Origin: Vibrio sp. SCSIO 43135
GTDB lineage: Bacteria; Pseudomonadota; Gammaproteobacteria; Enterobacterales; Vibrionaceae
Assembly: GCF_023716665.1 (NCBI RefSeq)
Contig: NZ_CP071859.1
Location: 1,488,001-1,552,000 of the forward strand
Direction: 5' to 3'
Length of the DNA stretch: 64,000 bases
Position numbers and translations under genes: made by a program. Under the pieces are notes generated by a model. The model worked only from the letters and a program-made list of their open reading frames with translations. It was not told the DNA's origin and searched no databases. Each line of letters starts with the position of its first letter. The stretch's first letter is position 1. Positions 53,001 to 59,691 of this stretch are shown here, piece by piece.

Positions 53001-54458
53001 GGAAGTATGCATCAAACGATTACCCCTGCGAAAGCAGAACTGCAATCCGCATTTGATCAATTGTTCGATGCAACTCAGGGTGCCAACTCAGGTACGGTCA
53101 ATGTACTGCTTACTGAATTTGGCTCAGAAGCATCTCGCGTCATTTCAATAGACCTGTCGGAGCCTAATCCTAAATTGGCGTTTGCTAATGCATTGAGCTC
53201 CATCGAAGATGATTATTGGGGAATGACAAACTACGAAGCAGGCTTTGAATCAGCGGTCGAATGGTTCAATAGTGTGTCGTCAGATAGTGCGACAAACCAC
53301 AGTTTCTTTATTACGGATGGGTACCCTAATAGAGCTGTTGAAAACGATTTAGAGGCGGCAGAGTTCTCCAGTTTTTGGCTGTACGTTGATAAATCTACAG
53401 GTTCTGTTGAGTCTCTAGGTGATGTACTAGGTGATAACTTTGATATCGGTTCACTACAAAATAGTCCAATCACACGTGATGGAAATAATGTGGTGGTCTA
53501 CGATGATGGTGAAGCTTTAGTCTATTCGCCATACACTGGTGAATTGTTAGGAACATTATCCGTAGATGGTTCTTCACTTGAGTTTGAAGATAGCAACTCA
53601 GAATCTGAAAATGTGACAGTTCAAGCTCAGCATATGTATCAAGTGCTTGCCAATATGTCGACGGTACAAGCTATCGGTATTGGTAGTGGCGTGGATGCTA
53701 ATACACTCAAAGCATTTGACACGGATGGTGTAGTTGATCAGAACATCAATGTAGATCAATTGGCGGAAGCAATATGGGGCCATACTCAGGACGTTGATGC
53801 TGGTAAGGACACGATAGCTGCGGGTGCTGGCGAGGATGTTATATTCGGAGACAACGTTCAGTTCGATGGTATTGCAGGGCAAGGTATACCGGCTCTTCAA
53901 AGTTATGTCTCACAGCAGCTAGGCAAAGAATTAGCAGATGTTGATACAGAAACTATCCATAACTATGTTCGCGATAATGCCGAGTCTATAAGTAATGCAT
54001 TAGTATCTAATCCAGCCAGCCAAACTGGTGATAAGGATGATGTTATATCAGGTGAGGCTGGTAACGACATCTTATTCGGACAAGAAGGCGATGATACGTT
54101 AATTGGTGGTATCGGTAACGATATATTGATTGGTGGAGACGGTGACGACATCTTTAAATGGGTAGATGGAGATCAATTCTCAACTCATGAAGATGTGGTT
54201 GCAGACTTTACTAAGGGCGAAGACCGAATCGATATCTCTGAGTTAGTTGATGTTGATGGTGGTGAAACTATGGAAGACTTGCTTAACAGTATCGACATCA
54301 CCGTTGAAGATGACGATCTGAAATTGACCATGGAACATGGTGGGGAAACGCAGGTCATTGTTCTTCAGGATGCGGCGAGCCAGTTTGATAGTTTGCCGCA
54401 AGATAGTGCAGCATCGGTGGACTTCTTGAAAAACTTTATCGTGTCGCAAGACACCTAG
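41922..54458 (+). CDS. Giant adhesin, main and C-terminal segment
   Basis: 4178 residues; the apparent ATG is inside a repeat. Residues 1 to about 1460 are alternating Ig-like repeats. Then come other beta domains, a cadherin-like VDELLANDTDADGDSL repeat, Calx-beta-like domains, a DUF4114-like domain (about 2562-2686, DDNDFNDLVIKL), a jelly-roll/carbohydrate-binding-like domain (about 2940-3105), and a von Willebrand A domain with MIDAS DTSGSM from 3691. Four RTX nonapeptides (SGEAGNDIL to IGGDGDDIF) begin at 4043, followed by the DVVADFTKGEDRIDISEL secretion domain. Calcium binding, type I export and surface attachment are inferred. Substrate unknown. Confidence 0.85.
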   Translation: MRLSGSDSASSQIVDEAVQGEEDTVYAQITVDESRIDEGGELTYTVTLVDADGNPLTDLPSDTSIDVALDWKGKASRGDDTEALPDSITINSTGEAQFTVQTVDDYLNEGTEKLKVEITDVDDVNNSFEAVDALDGADKVKVKIDDEDTQGTEDTVYAQISVDEASIEEGGALTYTVTLVDAAGNALTDLPNNTSVEVELNWSGAASLGDDTNPLPTSVLVGSSGTASFVAQTTDDFLNEGSEELSVSLGEVADNNSSFETVDALSGSDSASSQIVDEAVQGEEDTVYAQITVDESRIDEGGELTYTVTLVDADGNPLTDLPSDTSIDVALDWKGKASRGDDTETLPDSITINSTGEAQFTVQTVDDYLNEGTEKLKVEITDVDDVNNSFEAVDALDGADKVKVKIDDEDTLGTEDTVYAQISVDEASIEEGGALTYTVTLVDAAGNTLTDLPNNTSVEVELNWSGAASLGDDTNTLPSSVLVGSSGTASFVVQTTDDFLNEGSEELSVALGEVADNNSSFEAVDALSGSDSASSQIVDEAVQGEEDTVYAQITVDESRIDEGGELTYTVTLVDADGNPLTDLPSDTSIDVALDWKGKASRGDDTEALPDSITINSTGEAQFTVQTVDDYLNEGTEKLKVEITDVDDVNNSFEAVDALDGADKVKVKIDDEDTQGTEDTVYAQISVDEASIEEGGALTYTVTLVDAAGNALTDLPNNTSVEVELNWSGAASLGDDTNPLPNSVLVGSSGTASFVVQTTDDFLNEGSEELSVALGEIADNNSSFEAVDALSGSDSASSQIVDEAVQGEEDTVYAQITVDESRIDEGGELTYTVTLVDADGNRLTDLPNDTSIDVALDWKGKASRGDDTEALPDSITIDATGEAQFTVQTVDDYLNEGTEKLKVEITDVDDVNNSFEAVDALDGADKVKVKIDDEDTQGTEDTVYAQISVDEASIEEGGALTYTVTLVDAAGNALTDLPNNTSVEVELNWSGAASLGNDTNPLPTSVLVGSSGTASFVVQTTDDFLNEGSEDLSVTLGEVADNNSSFEAVDALSGSDSASSQIIDEAVQGEEDTVYAQITVDESRIDEGGELTYTVTLVDADGNPLTDLPSDTSIDVALDWKGKASRGDDTEALPDSITINSTGEAQFTVQTVDDYLNEGTEKLKVEITDVDDVNNSFEAVDALDGADKVKVKIDDEDTQGTEDTVYAQISVDEASIEEGGALTYTVTLVDAAGNALTDLPNNASVEVELNWSGAASLGDDTNPLPSSVLVGSSGTASFVVQTTDDFLNEGSEELSVTLGEVADNNSSFEAVDALSGSDSASSQIVDETVQGEEDTVYAQITVDESRVDEGGELTYTVTLVDADGNPLTDLPSDTSIDVALDWKGKASRGDDTEALPDSITINSTGEAQFTVQTVDDYLNEGTEKLKVEITDVDDVNNSFEAVDALEGADKVKVKIDDEDVADVVTVSLSGPSIVLEGETTDQFEVTLDQFAPEGSVVTLAYTYTNADDEDITEVHTATVGADGVTATFTIDTINNDVYEENESFEVSVVSVTAPETDENVFEAIDVSSAKQSVVIDDRHDNPPESEDFTVGVAGNGRTQVIFDSADESLDHISDNEDDATGAQVGVVITELPESGTLFYKGVAITAADLYSEGDDDTQYTVFDPNFIEYQADSNSEGFSLGLNSQVEVSPLGEEDQNPSQTDFYNWGEKVDSHTRELELDNGDIVTISSPDGRLVQYRGDENEGHVGHGIGVQNNKGINSDETLSIEFSSRPADSVTLGLDGLGAFFYEGTNNGFESSVQITVFFEGGSETFEYQKESPGDANLLHEIVIPSDDFELPDGAEITRVDVSTVGKGNWELRYLETDNNDSFDYRAIDADGNVSEESTVTIDEQNQAPVAVDDPVGFQVSLGSFNNGSWDTDGASISASYQDESRDITEQGVKRGVSGHENGGVAAQIQYNREDGESEKFEIQLDKPATKFSFEVSNLFLNEGGSGNDEQGMWVAYLDGVPVSSGSFVANQGSNKGSYDIDLDGTAFDSIVFEAIEFDNVPARGNDSSDYFLTGFEASNEEGAYAVNQGGVLAIPVDELLANDTDADGDSLRITFVYGEQNGEAYIEDGIVYFDLDDSFVGTTEFSYQITDDKGGFSEASVDVIVNPLPTSPDVSGIELLSNSVQEGESLAYKVSLDGGALVETRYPLELGSSLIDSAGEQDVDLSQIVFTNGVKYDESTKEVVVPVGVSDFTVLIPTVEDGIYENTETFTIVVDGHSKSGSIENIDIPTIEVQNSSDVSEGSSAVFDVTLSKDTEVPVTINVTVVHGSTDAQDLGNTEVQHFLNGSWTKLPIENNGDVVIPAGITELRVVVETVDDSGAPIYEGVEDFSIVATGVVGVQGQDTGTAIVKDDGSIDPDGNGPERADDDRPLVEAIEDIRVEEGQVAVFDVQISNPSLSSTIVNLSLAEHSATSPEDFNSATVQVVIDGVAETLPVVNGQFDVELPPQVTSFEVHVVTSDDSVMDDGERFTLSASTAHQTAMVTGVATIVDNEKPTIDLDGSEYQFEFVSESAGYDNVFGYYVWDEASQTQELHVLLENSHDVSEPNLGTINSLDNVGYFLIPNGASLISGSSKLEVNSDGKLVVDSVVKNVEVFTSHDEEGQIRISADEHGDTIIGFDDQRGIAQDDNDFNDLVIKLSKVDTSDSFETHYEEGDAGVSIAAANADIFDDKDSISSLTISLTNKQEADSLSWDNTLGFDVQVTEDSGSITLVITHQTESEVSASGFEAFLNSVTFSNNSDSPSEQPREIEVSVVDGNGLPSNTATSTINVNGVDDIIVTESSVGAEDSKIEVSVELPDSSSVSQLLVASIPSGAKLFLNGAEVPVSQGEATISFSNGDKLEVQPPEDSDEDFGLIVQGLDSDGSEVETAQVVNVEVTPVADMPSLSISDPTVISSNDFEHIDLGRRSWRGNVSEDELTDGAVGDWGTENASSRVEVGREGVYLGRDADDRQNKLFEIEGGRNDTTLSTEFTGQGGSFYTISFDIAARRVGSSPVTLLLVDSEGNETTVYDYENQVREWSTETVTFEVPEDGDYKLVFQSSQSDTYGALLDNIELTEVDNYGYEDTFINLSDLVIGASKDTDGSEELSVILEGLPEGSIVRTVGEEDIVVGADGAADISDWSDFVNLQVLIEEPGDYPVTVTVTSTETDTNYDVPSAEVSNVINVTVLPVAVAPDALSKEISGDEDTAIILSLDDFGVTDVASQVTLQSPLDNGVLQLKDGDSWVDITAEQTIDATVIRSGELRFVPELNESGTNEYNSDGSGDQLNDYVVIDFTVSKDGVSSDVKQLTIDVTPIADDPVVSIELGQLETSYVAPEFSTDRDSIIDDFNNGGVLDVDGDLYRGKHEVGAGESSDLYVAQDTYPGAPGTPDAAHQVTYTGTYNGSDVFVGGGLNDTFHGAQTSLDPTNAIDTVIYEGSIDNFEITWFDKAGGGYWQVVDKTQTETKSDNVTPINQGDHLYFIEQIVFSDAIIQLDNENHEYSVATEQRVTVTIDVSLSDTDDSEQLDGQSVVVSGIPEGLSLFVGGVLISPTSTANGLNSYLIPVALDVSKSGTIDDAYISIPPDYAGSLDLNVTVTAVANEVVDGQIVDSASNSASDSASLRGYSSTTGEAGDDVIATAGDHDVIIGDVSGLQVIPGEDYNIAFVFDTSGSMHQTITPAKAELQSAFDQLFDATQGANSGTVNVLLTEFGSEASRVISIDLSEPNPKLAFANALSSIEDDYWGMTNYEAGFESAVEWFNSVSSDSATNHSFFITDGYPNRAVENDLEAAEFSSFWLYVDKSTGSVESLGDVLGDNFDIGSLQNSPITRDGNNVVVYDDGEALVYSPYTGELLGTLSVDGSSLEFEDSNSESENVTVQAQHMYQVLANMSTVQAIGIGSGVDANTLKAFDTDGVVDQNINVDQLAEAIWGHTQDVDAGKDTIAAGAGEDVIFGDNVQFDGIAGQGIPALQSYVSQQLGKELADVDTETIHNYVRDNAESISNALVSNPASQTGDKDDVISGEAGNDILFGQEGDDTLIGGIGNDILIGGDGDDIFKWVDGDQFSTHEDVVADFTKGEDRIDISELVDVDGGETMEDLLNSIDITVEDDDLKLTMEHGGETQVIVLQDAASQFDSLPQDSAASVDFLKNFIVSQDT

Positions 54459-54477
54459 AGATTAAGCGTTGATAAAC

Positions 54478-54502
54478 AAAAAGGGCCAATAGGCCCTTTT
54501 TT
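54478..54502. terminator. Bidirectional terminator between adhesin and rlmI
   Basis: AAAAAGGGCC and GGCCCTTTTT form a 10-bp stem with the loop AATA, with T tracts on both strands. It serves the convergent adhesin and rlmI transcripts. Confidence 0.88.
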
Positions 54503-54521
54503 ATTGAATTCGATAAGTGAA

Positions 54522-55715
54522 TTATAGGACTTTGCACGCAAAGCCCTTCAAGTAGAAACCTTCAGGGTAAGCAGAATCGGTTAAGTGATCCGCTGCTTGC
54601 TCAAATCGTTCTACAAATTTAACGCTACGGCCTGCATCTAGTGCTGCGTCAGCGATCACTTTTTGGAATAGATCTGCGCCCATTAGGCCAGAGCAAGAGT
54701 AAGTAAGTAAAGTACCGCCAGGTTTCAATATCTGCATGGCCAGCATGTTGATATCTTTATAGCCGTTTGCGCCAGATGTTAAGTTGTTTTTGCTTGAAAC
54801 GAACTTCGGTGGGTCCATTATCACGACATCAAATTTAGTACCTTGGTCACGGTATTCACGTAGCAGTTTGAAGACGTCAGCGTTAAGGAAGACAGCTCTC
54901 TTTTTCGAAATATCAAACTCGTTGATTTGAGCATTGTGCTTAGCTGTGTCTAATGCAGGTTGGGATACATCTGCGTTAATAACACGCTTAGCGCCACCTT
55001 TTAGTGCATAGAGGCCAAAACCACCGGTGTATGAAAAACAGTTGAGCACTTCTTTGTCTTGAACGTATTTCATCGCTTGTAGTCGGCTATCGCGTTGATC
55101 TAGGTAAAAGCCAGTTTTATGACCATTGACGATATCAACACTGATCTTAACGCCGTTTTCTTCAATCACAACAGACTCTGGTGGGGTAGAGCCGTGCAGT
55201 ACACCAACCGTTTCTTTTAAGCCTTCTTTTTTACGTACAGCAACGTCTGAACGTTCATAGACATGACAGTTCGGGAAGCACTCTATTAGAGCTTCAACTA
55301 ACAAACTTTTGTTGTATTCCGCACCTGCACTTAGTAATTGGCAAACGAGGTAGTCTTGGTACTTATCAATTGTGATACCAGGAAGGCCATCTGACTCAGC
55401 TGCGATCAGTCTGTAGCCTGTAAGCCCATCACGTTTGATAATGTCTTCGCGAAGTAGCTGAGCATCTTGGATGCGTTTTACAAAGAATGATTTATCTATC
55501 TCAACGTTTTCAAAGCTCCACACGCGCGCTCGAATTTGAGAATTTGGTGAGTACGCAGCTTTCGCTAACCAACGACCATCTTTAGTCAATACGTCGACTG
55601 TTTCGCCCAGTTCTGGAGTACCTTCGACTTTGCTAATACCGCGAGAAAAAATCCAAGGGTGTTTACGTCGTAGAGATTTATCTCTGCCTTTTTCTAAGTA
55701 GATTGCCGAAGTCAT
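54522..55715 (-). CDS. rlmI: 23S rRNA (cytosine(1962)-C(5))-methyltransferase RlmI
   Basis: 397 residues. An N-terminal PUA domain (about 1-75) is followed by a Rossmann methyltransferase domain with motif NCFSYTGGF (225-233), DPPKF at 301-305 and the catalytic Cys341 in YSCSG. It methylates C1962 in 23S rRNA, as E. coli RlmI (396 residues). It is monocistronic and converges with the adhesin gene. It belongs to the rlmI-acyP-tusE-yccA neighbourhood known from enterics. Confidence 0.95.
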   Translation of the reverse strand: MTSAIYLEKGRDKSLRRKHPWIFSRGISKVEGTPELGETVDVLTKDGRWLAKAAYSPNSQIRARVWSFENVEIDKSFFVKRIQDAQLLREDIIKRDGLTGYRLIAAESDGLPGITIDKYQDYLVCQLLSAGAEYNKSLLVEALIECFPNCHVYERSDVAVRKKEGLKETVGVLHGSTPPESVVIEENGVKISVDIVNGHKTGFYLDQRDSRLQAMKYVQDKEVLNCFSYTGGFGLYALKGGAKRVINADVSQPALDTAKHNAQINEFDISKKRAVFLNADVFKLLREYRDQGTKFDVVIMDPPKFVSSKNNLTSGANGYKDINMLAMQILKPGGTLLTYSCSGLMGADLFQKVIADAALDAGRSVKFVERFEQAADHLTDSAYPEGFYLKGFACKVL

Positions 55716-55788
55716 TACTGTGCTCTATTGGTTTTGAAAGGTGGGTATTGTCGGGGAAGGGAGGGTGAATTGCAATTAAAGCCAAAAT

Positions 55789-55813
55789 AAAAAGGCCACT
55801 AAGTAGTGGCCTT
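55789..55813 (-). terminator. Rho-independent terminator after the chemoreceptor gene
   Basis: On the minus strand AAGGCCACT and AGTGGCCTT form a 9-bp stem with a 4-nt loop, followed by TTTATTTT. It lies just beyond the stop at 55821. Confidence 0.8.
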
Positions 55814-55820
55814 GGGTTCG

Positions 55821-57239
55821 TTATGCTTTAAGTCCAACCAAAAGTGATTCCATACGGTCACTTTGACTTCTTAGTTGATCAATATTGCTGTTGGTCGCAT
55901 TGATTAAAGAGCACACATTGTCGGCTTGCACTCTTACTTCTTCGACGCTTGCGGCGATATTGTCAGCTACAACGCCTTGCTCTTCTGCTGCTGTCGCTAT
56001 TTGAATGCTACTGTCGGATATCGACTGATTCTTATCTGCTAATGAACCTATTTCAGCATTGACTTCTGACATTAACGTTTGGCCTTCATTAGCATTGCTT
56101 ACTGTCACATCCATCAACTTGGTTAGCGCTTGGCTATTACGCTGTAGTGATTCGATCATTGATTGAATTTCCACAGTGGCCTGTTGAGTTCGGCCTGCAA
56201 GAGCTCGAACTTCATCCGCAACCACTGCAAAGCCTCGGCCTTGTTCACCAGCACGAGCCGCTTCAATAGCTGCGTTCAAGGCGAGTAGGTTAGTTTGCTC
56301 CGAAATCCCATTGATGGTTGTGACCACTTCATCAATCTGAGCCGCGTTTGAATCCAATTCCCCAACTGCCTGAGAGGCCGATTGGATCTCACTTGATAGG
56401 CTAGAAATCGACTCTAATGTATGACTTACTTTCGATTGCCCTAGTTGAGCAACACTTTTCGCATCTTCAGTTTGGGTACTAGAGTCATGAGCAAGCGTTG
56501 CCACTTCACGAATGGTTGAAGCCATTTGTTCTGTTGCACTCGCTAGCGAGTTTAGATGCTCTTGTTGGGTGTTTGACATATCCGAGCTTTGTTGAGTTGA
56601 GAGATTAAGCTCAGAGCTAATTTGTTGCATTAAAGCAACCGATTCTTGGATAGATTGAACCAACGTCTGTTCGCGCTCTGCTACTTTATCAATAGTAATT
56701 GCGATCGTGCTGAATTCATCTCTCACTTTGAAAAAGTTCATTCGACTGGTTAAGTCGCCATCAGCCAATGTAGATAGCGCTTTGTTCATGGTAAACATGG
56801 CGCCACCGATAAAGGTCATAATGTAGTAAACACCTAAAGCGATTAAGCCAAGTGTAACTAAAACGACTGTTAGATGCGTCGTGGAAAGAGAAGTCCAGAT
56901 ATCTTGCTCATGGTTTGAAATAAGGCTAAAGGCGCCGTTGGCGACCGATATCGAACCTTCTCCGGATCCAATTTTGATGGTATCTGAATTGGCGATGAGC
57001 GCGGACACTTGTTGTTGGCTTAAATTGCCTGCTTCGATTAGACCTTTCATCAGAACCAGCTCATTTTTGTATAGGTTATCGAGCATAGCGTCAGATGAAC
57101 TGTCTAAAACTAATGTAAGAACGGCGAGAGCAATGATGGGTAGAATAAAGAGAAGATAGAATTTTTCTTGTATTTTTAAGTGAATGAGATATTTGTCGAT
57201 CCAGCGAAATGGTATTTCTTTCATAATAATTGTACTCAT
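55821..57239 (-). CDS. Methyl-accepting chemotaxis protein
   Basis: 472 residues from ATG 57239, behind GAGGG; an ATG 15 bases later also fits. Helix 1 is at about 28-46, a short periplasmic domain covers about 47-118, helix 2 is at about 124-146, and a HAMP-like linker follows. The signalling domain has the highly conserved hairpin tip [20 protein letters not shown] with flanking methylation helices. It should feed CheA/CheW signalling. The periplasmic part (about 75 residues) is too small for a dCache domain; the ligand is unknown. There is no CheR-docking pentapeptide at the C-terminus. The gene interrupts a conserved neighbourhood. Confidence 0.93.
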   Translation of the reverse strand: MSTIIMKEIPFRWIDKYLIHLKIQEKFYLLFILPIIALAVLTLVLDSSSDAMLDNLYKNELVLMKGLIEAGNLSQQQVSALIANSDTIKIGSGEGSISVANGAFSLISNHEQDIWTSLSTTHLTVVLVTLGLIALGVYYIMTFIGGAMFTMNKALSTLADGDLTSRMNFFKVRDEFSTIAITIDKVAEREQTLVQSIQESVALMQQISSELNLSTQQSSDMSNTQQEHLNSLASATEQMASTIREVATLAHDSSTQTEDAKSVAQLGQSKVSHTLESISSLSSEIQSASQAVGELDSNAAQIDEVVTTINGISEQTNLLALNAAIEAARAGEQGRGFAVVADEVRALAGRTQQATVEIQSMIESLQRNSQALTKLMDVTVSNANEGQTLMSEVNAEIGSLADKNQSISDSSIQIATAAEEQGVVADNIAASVEEVRVQADNVCSLINATNSNIDQLRSQSDRMESLLVGLKA

Positions 57240-57315
57240 TGAGAAACCCTCTTTCCATTGAGGGTGGGAATAGAACTGGGGAATATATCACCCTAATGAA
57301 ATGAGAGGTATAGAT

Positions 57316-57588
57316 ATGAATAAAAAGTGCGAGAAATTCACGGTATCTGGGAGGGTGCAGGGTGTCGGGTTTCGCTACCATACTTCACATCAAGGGTTGA
57401 AGTTTGGGCTGACGGGGTACGCTAAGAATTTAAATAGCGGTGATGTTGAAGTAATGGTTTGCGGAGAGAGCTTGGCGATTGAACAGATGGCAAACTGGCT
57501 TGAAGAAGGCCCCCGTACAGCCGCAGTCGAAAGTGTGCAGCGAGAAGAGGCCATAATGAGGGAGTTTAGAGGGTTCGAGATACTCTAG
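57316..57588 (+). CDS. acyP: Acylphosphatase
   Basis: 90 residues from ATG 57316, with GAGAGG seven bases upstream; an ATG at 57301 precedes that site. The catalytic signature [14 protein letters not shown] includes the phosphate-binding Arg, and [13 protein letters not shown] includes the catalytic Asn. The length is normal for YccX-type acylphosphatases, which hydrolyse carboxyl-phosphate bonds. It converges with tusE, leaving a 6-bp gap. Confidence 0.95.
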   Translation: MNKKCEKFTVSGRVQGVGFRYHTSHQGLKFGLTGYAKNLNSGDVEVMVCGESLAIEQMANWLEEGPRTAAVESVQREEAIMREFRGFEIL

Positions 57589-57594
57589 TCATTT

Positions 57595-57924
57595 TTATAG
57601 ACATTTAGCTGGCTTAGGTAAGCCAGCAAGTTTTGTTGCTTGCTTCGCTGGACCTTTTTTAAACAGCTTAAATAGGTATTTGCTATTCCCTTTTTCAGGG
57701 CCATGAGCTTTTTCCATCGCCTTTACCAACATTCTTACCGCTGGTGAAGTGTTGAATTCTTCATAAAAGTCACGAACAAAATGTATCACTTCTAGATGAG
57801 CGTCGGTTAATTCTATGCCTTCATCTTCCGCTAAGATATTTATCATTCCTTCTTCCCACTGGGTGTGGTCAAGAAGGTAACCTTGCTCATCAGTTTCAAT
57901 TTGCTTGCCGTTATATTCGAACAT
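57595..57924 (-). CDS. tusE: Sulfurtransferase TusE (DsrC family)
   Basis: 109 residues, DsrC/TusE fold, ending KPAKCL with the penultimate Cys108 as the sulfur-accepting residue. Only the C-terminal cysteine is present in the arm, which is the TusE rather than the DsrC pattern. In E. coli TusE takes persulfide sulfur from TusBCD and passes it to MnmA for 2-thiouridine synthesis in tRNA. It is separate from yccA, with a terminator between them. Confidence 0.94.
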   Translation of the reverse strand: MFEYNGKQIETDEQGYLLDHTQWEEGMINILAEDEGIELTDAHLEVIHFVRDFYEEFNTSPAVRMLVKAMEKAHGPEKGNSKYLFKLFKKGPAKQATKLAGLPKPAKCL

Positions 57925-57998
57925 GTTGTTTGGCTCTAGGTGTTAAGGAACATGAATAGGTTAGCGTGCACGTCGGGCTGCTTCAATAGAGCAGAAAT

Positions 57999-58034
57999 AA
58001 AAAAGCCCAAAAGCAAGAGCTTTTGGGCTTTCTT
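57999..58034 (-). terminator. Rho-independent terminator after yccA
   Basis: AAAGCCCAAAAGC and GCTTTTGGGCTTT pair around AAGA, with T/A tracts on both sides. It lies 18 bp beyond the yccA stop. Confidence 0.88.
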
Positions 58035-58051
58035 TAAACAACTAAACGAGA

Positions 58052-58714
58052 TTAGTCGTTGTTCATAATACCTAGAATACTTAATAGGCTGATGAAAATG
58101 TTGTAGATAGAAACATACAGCGTGATAGTTGCTGAGATGTAGTTAGTCTCGCCACCACGGATAATGCCCTGTGTTGTCATAAGAATAGCCATTGTAGAGA
58201 ACACAATGAATAGGCTGCTCAGTGCTAGGTGCAGTACCGTAGATTGGATAAAGAAGCTTGCAATCATACCTACAACAAGAACAACGAATAGTGACAACAT
58301 TAGGCCACCCATCATTGAAAGGTCACGGCGCGTTGTCAAAGCGTAAGCTGAAGCGGCCATAAACGATAGTGCAGTACCACCTAGAGCAGTAAGAACAACA
58401 TCGCCCATGCCAGCGCCAATGTACATGTTTAGCAGAGGACCGACTGTGTAGCCTAGGAAACCAGTGAACAAGAACGTGAACACAAGACCCATGCTATTGT
58501 TGCGGTTTTTCTCTGTTAAGAAAAGCAGGCCGTAAAAGCCAACAAGCATTAGGATGATGCCAGGACGAGGCAAGTTCATTGCCATTGAAACGCCTGCTAC
58601 GACAGCAGACCATAGTAAAGTCATTGAAAGTAGAGCGTAAGTGTTACGCAAAACTTTATTTGTTTGGATTGCACTTTCTTGTGTAGAAGTGCGGCTAAAC
58701 ATAGGGCTGTTCAT
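58052..58714 (-). CDS. yccA: BAX inhibitor-1/YccA-family membrane protein
   Basis: 220 residues from ATG 58714, which has GAGGAAG three to nine bases upstream; the earlier ATG 58726 overlaps that site. Seven hydrophobic helices run from about 25 to 215, the BI-1 layout, with a conserved C-terminal Asp-containing end. YccA of E. coli is a substrate and modulator of the FtsH protease. The gene is in its usual place near tusE and acyP. Confidence 0.92.
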   Translation of the reverse strand: MNSPMFSRTSTQESAIQTNKVLRNTYALLSMTLLWSAVVAGVSMAMNLPRPGIILMLVGFYGLLFLTEKNRNNSMGLVFTFLFTGFLGYTVGPLLNMYIGAGMGDVVLTALGGTALSFMAASAYALTTRRDLSMMGGLMLSLFVVLVVGMIASFFIQSTVLHLALSSLFIVFSTMAILMTTQGIIRGGETNYISATITLYVSIYNIFISLLSILGIMNND

Positions 58715-58862
58715 AATCTTCCTCATGAGGGTTTATGTTTATAAGTACATTTATGGGGCTGAATGTAACAAAAATCAAGCCCTGCGTACTATCTTTCTAC
58801 TTAAAATAATAATGTAAATATGCACTTAAGTATTTTCTAAGATGTAACACAATATAACAACT

Positions 58863-58888
58863 AAAAAGAGGCGATAGAATCGCCTCTT
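58863..58888 (-). terminator. Rho-independent terminator of the aap operon
   Basis: On the minus strand AAGAGGCGAT and ATCGCCTCTT form a 10-bp stem with a 3-nt loop, followed by TTTAG. It lies 18 bp beyond the aapP stop. Confidence 0.78.
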
Positions 58889-58905
58889 GGTTCAGTGCTT
58901 TAGCT

Positions 58906-59670
58906 TTAATGATGGAGGATTTGTGCTAAGAAGTTTTGAGTTCGATCGGACTGTGGGTTCTCAAAGAAATCAACTGGGTTGTTTTCTTCAATAATCTCAC
59001 CTGCATCCATGAATATGACTCGGTCAGCGACTTCTTTCGCGAAACCCATTTCGTGTGTTACACACAGCATTGTCATCCCTTCTTCTGCAAGTTCAACCAT
59101 TACATCGAGTACCTCACGCACCATTTCTGGGTCGAGTGCTGATGTTGGTTCATCAAACAGCATTACTTGAGGGCTCATACATAGAGAACGTGCGATAGCA
59201 ACACGTTGTTGCTGACCACCAGATAGCTGACCTGGGTACTTATCGGCTTGATCTGGGATCTTAACTCGCTCTAGATACTTCATCGCGATGGCTTCGGCTT
59301 CCTCCTTAGGCATTTTCTTTACCCAAATCGGAGCCAGAGTACAGTTTTCTAGAACCGTTAGGTGAGGGAACAAGTTAAAGTGCTGGAAACACATGCCTAC
59401 TTCACGGCGAACTGCTTCGATGTTTTTAAGGTCTTCGGTAAGTTCATTACCAGAAACAATAATTTGGCCTTTCTGATGTTCCTCGAGGCGGTTGATACAG
59501 CGAATCATGGTCGATTTGCCAGAACCGGAAGGGCCACAAATTACGATTTTTTCACCTTTACGGACATTAAGGTTGATGTTTTTAAGTACGTGAAACTCAC
59601 CGTACCACTTGTTCATATCCTTAATTTGAATCATCGGTTCTTGTGAATCATTCGATTGTTGTTGCGTCAT
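58906..59670 (-). CDS. aapP: General L-amino acid ABC transporter ATPase AapP
   Basis: 254 residues. Walker A GPSGSGKS (46-53), Q-loop FQHFNLF (about 95-101), signature LSGGQ (149-153), Walker B VMLFDEP (169-175), and the H-loop CVTHEMG typical of polar amino-acid importers. It powers the AapQM permease. It starts with AAGGA nine bases before the ATG and lies 21 bp after aapM. It is the last gene of the operon. Confidence 0.94.
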   Translation of the reverse strand: MTQQQSNDSQEPMIQIKDMNKWYGEFHVLKNINLNVRKGEKIVICGPSGSGKSTMIRCINRLEEHQKGQIIVSGNELTEDLKNIEAVRREVGMCFQHFNLFPHLTVLENCTLAPIWVKKMPKEEAEAIAMKYLERVKIPDQADKYPGQLSGGQQQRVAIARSLCMSPQVMLFDEPTSALDPEMVREVLDVMVELAEEGMTMLCVTHEMGFAKEVADRVIFMDAGEIIEENNPVDFFENPQSDRTQNFLAQILHH

Positions 59671-59691
59671 AATACGTCCTTGAGCTTTCTA

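Larger units (their letters stand above)
38587..54458 (+). other. Giant LapA-like RTX adhesin locus, frame-disrupted as given
   Basis: The locus reads as one gene of about 5290 codons if three single-base indels are corrected: a missing C near 41489 (ATTAC-CGATG), a missing T near 41509 (GTGAA-TAACAGC) and an extra T near 41930 (CGTT-TATC). Other repeat copies show the intact forms. The order is: retention module with LapG-type site, two cadherin/VCBS-like repeats, one Calx-beta-like domain, 16 Ig-like repeats, a mixed domain region, von Willebrand A domain and RTX type I secretion tail. The product is expected to be exported by a type I system and held at the surface. Confidence 0.8.
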
